Source: CAJQQY01 sp964352225 (GTDB lineage: Bacteria; Bacteroidota; Bacteroidia; Chitinophagales; Saprospiraceae). Taken from it: a stretch of 7,954 nt of DNA. The notes under the pieces are model-generated. The model made no database searches, was not told the DNA's origin, and worked only from the letters and a program-made list of their open reading frames with translations. The stretch is taken from positions 1 to 7,954 of the forward strand of contig CAYGRM010000318.1 of assembly GCA_964352225.1 (NCBI GenBank), read 5' to 3'. Each line of letters opens with the position of its first letter. Within the stretch, counting starts at the first letter, position 1. This document shows, piece by piece, positions 5,585 through 7,954 of the stretch. The position numbers were made by a program, and so were the translations under genes.

Positions 5585-5685
5585 GATTTCTTTTGTGAAA
5601 ATTATTAAAATTGGTTACTTGTTTGTTTTCATTTTTCATAGGGCACAACATCAGTTTATGAAAAAAAAATGGAATTTTTCAAAAC

Positions 5686-5719
5686 CAAATATAGTTTCAC
5701 AATACCTTTATATTTTCAA
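5686..5719 (-). promoter_or_regulatory. Candidate promoter for the surface lipoprotein gene
   Basis: On the minus strand TATATTTG (5686-5693) is a perfect match to the Bacteroidota -7 consensus TAnnTTTG. A TTG (5717-5719) lies 23 bases upstream, slightly more than the usual spacing. Transcription would start near 5680 and give a leader of about 95 bases before the ATG. Confidence 0.4.
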
Positions 5720-5800
5720 TTATTAAGATCCTATCTTTTGTAATTATACTTTTATTGAAATAAAATTTGCACCAAATAAATCACCACTCCTACCTAATCA

Positions 5801-5836
5801 CTCACCCTCTTTGCTACTAGAGCAAAATAGGGTGAG
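5801..5836. repeat. Strong two-part hairpin in intergenic DNA
   Basis: CTCACCCT (5801-5808) pairs perfectly with AGGGTGAG (5829-5836). Inside it TTTGCT (5810-5815) pairs with AGCAAA (5821-5826) around the 5-base loop ACTAG, with a 1x2 internal loop between the stems. This is the strongest inverted repeat in the window besides the palindromic element near 560. It begins 63 bases past the stop of the HTH gene. No T-run follows on either strand, so it may be an unusual terminator, an RNA-processing structure or part of a small RNA. Confidence 0.6.
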
Positions 5837-5898
5837 GCAAAGGTTAAAACTAAGAGAGTGCGTATGCTGTACATTCTGATAGATATAAAATGTTGTCT

Positions 5899-6231
5899 TT
5901 AATTTTTAGGTTTTTTAATTTTATTGGAGTCCAATTGCTCCCCATACTTCAAAATCGACCACACGTGTCTAGCACTCAAATTATATAAATCAGCCAATGC
6001 CTCCACCATCTTACTTTTATGAAAATTATGATCTGTAAGACGATTGTTATATTCATTTAATATCGTATACCTTTTTATCGTCGCTGCATTCACTAAGTCT
6101 TTGTCTAATAAAAAAATGATAAAATTATTTGTATCGTTTTCTATAGAATGTCTTTGACAATAACCTTCAAAATCTCGTTTCAAATGTTCTTCAAAGTTGA
6201 GAAGTAAGCGTTTACCAATTTCTTCTTTCAT
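5899..6231 (-). CDS. Small putative helix-turn-helix protein
   Basis: The 110-residue product is all-alpha by appearance, with no signal peptide. The N-terminal half (1-50) has helices with FEEHLKRDFEGYCQRH and FIIFLLDKDLVNAATIKRY. The C-terminal segment HKSKMVEALADLYNLSARHV (71-90) followed by WSILKYG looks like a helix-turn-helix: a K-x-x-M-V-x-x-L-A-x-x-Y-x-L-S core with W91 in the recognition helix. The tail is basic (KIKKPKN). It is probably a DNA-binding regulator; its family is not recognised, though the arrangement resembles small Bacteroidota proteins with a Mor-like HTH. It is transcribed divergently from the interrupted helical gene, so it could control that gene or itself through the shared 262-base region. 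Confidence 0.65.
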   Translation of the reverse strand: MKEEIGKRLLLNFEEHLKRDFEGYCQRHSIENDTNNFIIFLLDKDLVNAATIKRYTILNEYNNRLTDHNFHKSKMVEALADLYNLSARHVWSILKYGEQLDSNKIKKPKN

Positions 6232-6493
6232 TTATGAATAGGGTTACCAGAGACGATTTTTATTTAGTTACTTAAATTCCAAAACCATTTTATTATCTTC
6301 GCGTTTGTTGATACAATTTTCGCCATTTCTCAAAAGATAAAAAAACGCAATATTTTAAATTCCCACCATTTTTTTACCACCTACTGAAACCTTTTACCTT
6401 TCCACAATACAACTTAAGTGACTCATTTACAGATAATTACAAAAAATATAATGAAGAACTTTAGATTTTTTTTCCACCAAAAAAACAATACTA
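6232..6493. other. Divergent intergenic region with weak promoter motif
   Basis: These 262 A/T-rich bases separate the divergent HTH and helical-protein genes and contain no credible gene. On the plus strand TATCTTCG (6294-6301) resembles the -7 box with one mismatch, but no clear TTG lies at the right distance and the leader would be about 185 bases. An ATG at 6451 opens only a 16-codon frame that ends at 6501 and is out of frame with the following gene. Confidence 0.4.
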
Positions 6494-7891
6494 TTGCATA
6501 AAAATAAACTGCTAATTTTTTTAGGAAAACTGAGCGAACAGGAAATAAAGGAGTTTAAAATATCATATATGGATAAGTTGTATGATAGAACTTCTATATC
6601 AAATCGTTTATTGAATTACCTCATTAAATATCATCCCAACTTTTCTTCAGAAAAGCTGGATGCTGAGAAAATTCATAAAAGTGTTTTTAAAAATGCCACC
6701 TATAATCGGAATGATGTCATCAATGCTTTTTCCGATTTAAGGAAGGAATTAAAACGCTTTTTGATTTGGAATTCTAAGGACGATTATCCCTTTGAAAAAG
6801 ATTCTATTCTGCTTCAGTTATATGAAAAATATAATTTGAAAACCCATTTTGACCTCCTGTTGAAATCAATGAATAAAAAGGTGGATAAGGAAAATGAGGA
6901 TATTTGGAAATGGTATAAAAAAATGAAGATAGCTCATGAATATTATTTTGATCCTAAAAAAGAACAGATAAATCTAAGTGAAGATTCTCTACTAGAAGCA
7001 ATGGAAAATTTAGATAACTTTTACGCTATATCAAAACTAAAATACGCTTGTGAACTAGAAAACAGAACTTATGTTTTACAAAATAAATTACCTGAAATTA
7101 AACTTCTCAAAGAGTTAGTCAATGAATCCAATAGTGAAGATTCAGCATTGCATCAATGTTTCTTTTTGGCGCTTCAATTATTTGAGAAGAGAGAAGAAGA
7201 CACTTATTCGGAGTTGAAAAATATAGTTATTAAAAATATAAAAAACTTCTCTAGAGAGAATCAACTTATTTTTTTGACTTACTTAATTAACCATCATTCA
7301 TACAGAATGAAAAATGGGTTATTATTATCCCGAACCGAATTTTTTGAGTTGTACCAATTTGGTGTTACATATGAAATATTTATAGTAGATGGAGTTTTTG
7401 ACGTGAGCCACTTTAATAATATTGTTGGTTTAGCTTGCACGCTGAAAGAACTGAAATGATTAAAAAAATTCATAAAAGCTTGGAGCCCAAAATTAAATGA
7501 TGATATAAGAGAACAAACCGAATTGATGAGTAAAGTATCTCTTCTCTTTGCAGGAGGAGAATTTGAACAAATAATAGAACTAACAAGAACTATTGAGTTT
7601 AAAGGGCTCAACAACAAGTTAAGATTTAGGTGTATACAGATTGCTTCAAGTTATGAACTGGATAGTTATTCTTCTCAAGATATAATTGACCTTTGTATAG
7701 CTAGCGAAAATTTCGCTAGAAGGAATACCGAAATTGGTGAATATATGAAACTGGGACTTTTAAATTTCACAAAATATGTAAAAAAGCTTTCAGGATTTTC
7801 ACCTCAAAAAGAAAAAATAAAAGCTGAACTTGAAAAAGGTGAATTTATTTATTTTGGGGATTGGCTTAGAGAGAAAGTGCATTTATTATAA
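6494..7891 (+). pseudogene. Long helical (TPR-like) protein interrupted by one in-frame TGA
   Basis: Codons 1-321 (6494-7456) and 323-465 (7460-7888) lie in the same frame, separated only by TGA at 7457-7459, and end at TAA 7889-7891. The linking codons read sensibly (ELK-stop-LKKFIKAWSPKLNDDI), so this is one gene of 465 codons with a nonsense codon, probably a former Trp (TGG). The product is all-helical. The N-terminal part (LLIFLGKLSEQEIKEFKISY, LLNYLIKYHP, then a SDLRKELKRFLIW segment) and the C-terminal part (LFAGGEFEQIIELTRTI, ENFARRN, LNFTKYVKKLSGF, DWLREKV) match the layout of a family of about 450-550 residues I associate with Saprospiria. Its role is unknown. The start is taken as TTG at 6494; no in-frame ATG lies nearby and the frame opens only at 6455. 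Two separate polypeptides would also be possible. Confidence 0.7.
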
Positions 7892-7900
7892 AAATGGAAA

Positions 7901-7954
7901 GGGTCGAAAGGGTCGAAAGGGTCGAAAGGGTCGAAAGGGTCGAAAGGGTCGAAA
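7901..7954. repeat. 9-bp tandem repeat, six perfect copies
   Basis: The unit GGGTCGAAA is repeated six times without a mismatch from 7901 to the window end, so the true array may be longer. It is preceded by a degenerate half unit (TGGAAA, 7895-7900). It starts nine bases after the stop of the interrupted helical gene. The unit is GC-richer than its surroundings and a multiple of three, so every frame stays open (Val-Glu-Arg or Lys-Gly-Ser on plus, Phe-Asp-Pro on minus). Any open frame called across it is probably spurious. It is a likely variable-number minisatellite. Confidence 0.9.

Larger units (their letters stand above)
5585..5898. other. Noncoding stretch upstream of the surface lipoprotein gene
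   Basis: No credible gene is seen in these 314 bases; the open frames are short and A/T-biased. The part next to the lipoprotein gene holds a promoter candidate (5686-5719). The part next to the small HTH gene holds a strong two-part hairpin (5801-5836). Both neighbouring genes are on the minus strand, so the stretch serves as trailer of the HTH gene and leader of the lipoprotein gene. Confidence 0.6.

Noticed and set aside
5523..5726. Plus-strand open frame of 67 codons near the lipoprotein start
   Set aside because: It is antisense to the signal peptide region and the promoter area; its hydrophobic look comes from A/T-rich DNA.
7457..7459. Reassigned TGA codon (Trp) as a different genetic code
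   Set aside because: TGA serves as the natural end of the genes at 1639-2202 and 4484-4990, and TGG is used for Trp throughout.
7294..7617. Minus-strand open frame of 107 codons
   Set aside because: It lies opposite the helical gene across the internal stop, and the plus-strand reading matches a family while this one does not.

Overview
The window looks like chromosomal DNA of a member of the Bacteroidota, most likely a Saprospiria-type lineage. The reasons are the low GC content, A-rich leaders without Shine-Dalgarno sequences, a TAnnTTTG-type -7 box, and protein families that are frequent in this phylum: DUF6804-like and DUF4468-like proteins, a secreted KTSC-like protein, a DUF2779-family nuclease, and a lipoprotein with a Lys-Asp-Asp-Glu surface-export signal. 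The assignment within the phylum is inference. No tRNA, rRNA, CRISPR array, transposase, integrase or phage gene is visible.

Left part (1-1475, minus strand). Two genes related to nucleic-acid processing are both shorter than their families. A DUF2779-family protein (600-1475) keeps its Cas4/RecB-like PD-(D/E)XK half but ends exactly where the C-terminal domain should start. A HARE-HTH protein (35-451) ends after the start of its conserved C-terminal block. Between them lies a GC-richer palindromic element (about 534-600) that directly abuts the truncated end of the DUF2779 gene. This looks like a decayed locus, not a working system.

Middle part (1639-5584, minus strand). Eight small genes, nearly all for envelope or membrane proteins, run in one direction: a Cys-ladder/SH3 protein, a secreted beta-rich protein, a DUF6804-like membrane protein, a membrane-anchored DnaJ protein translationally coupled to a tiny two-helix membrane protein, a secreted KTSC-like protein, a DUF4468-like lipoprotein, and a predicted surface lipoprotein. 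Only some are close enough to be co-transcribed. The others are separated by 120-200 bases holding small inverted or direct repeats. They look like independent accessory envelope genes and do not form a recognisable pathway.

Right part (5585-7954). A noncoding stretch carries a promoter candidate and a strong 8+6 bp hairpin. A small putative helix-turn-helix protein (5899-6231, minus) is divergent from a long helical protein gene (6494-7891, plus) of a family I associate with Saprospiria. That gene is interrupted by one in-frame TGA at 7457-7459 and otherwise stays open to its end. Since TGA ends two other genes here, the simplest reading is a nonsense mutation or a sequencing error, not a changed genetic code. 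Immediately after its stop the window ends in six perfect copies of a 9-bp tandem repeat.

I do not see a convincing new multi-gene system. The items most worth a second look are the interrupted helical gene, the palindromic element at the end of the truncated nuclease, the DnaJ/small membrane protein pair, the Cys-ladder/SH3 protein, the surface lipoprotein signal, and the unexplained hairpins.
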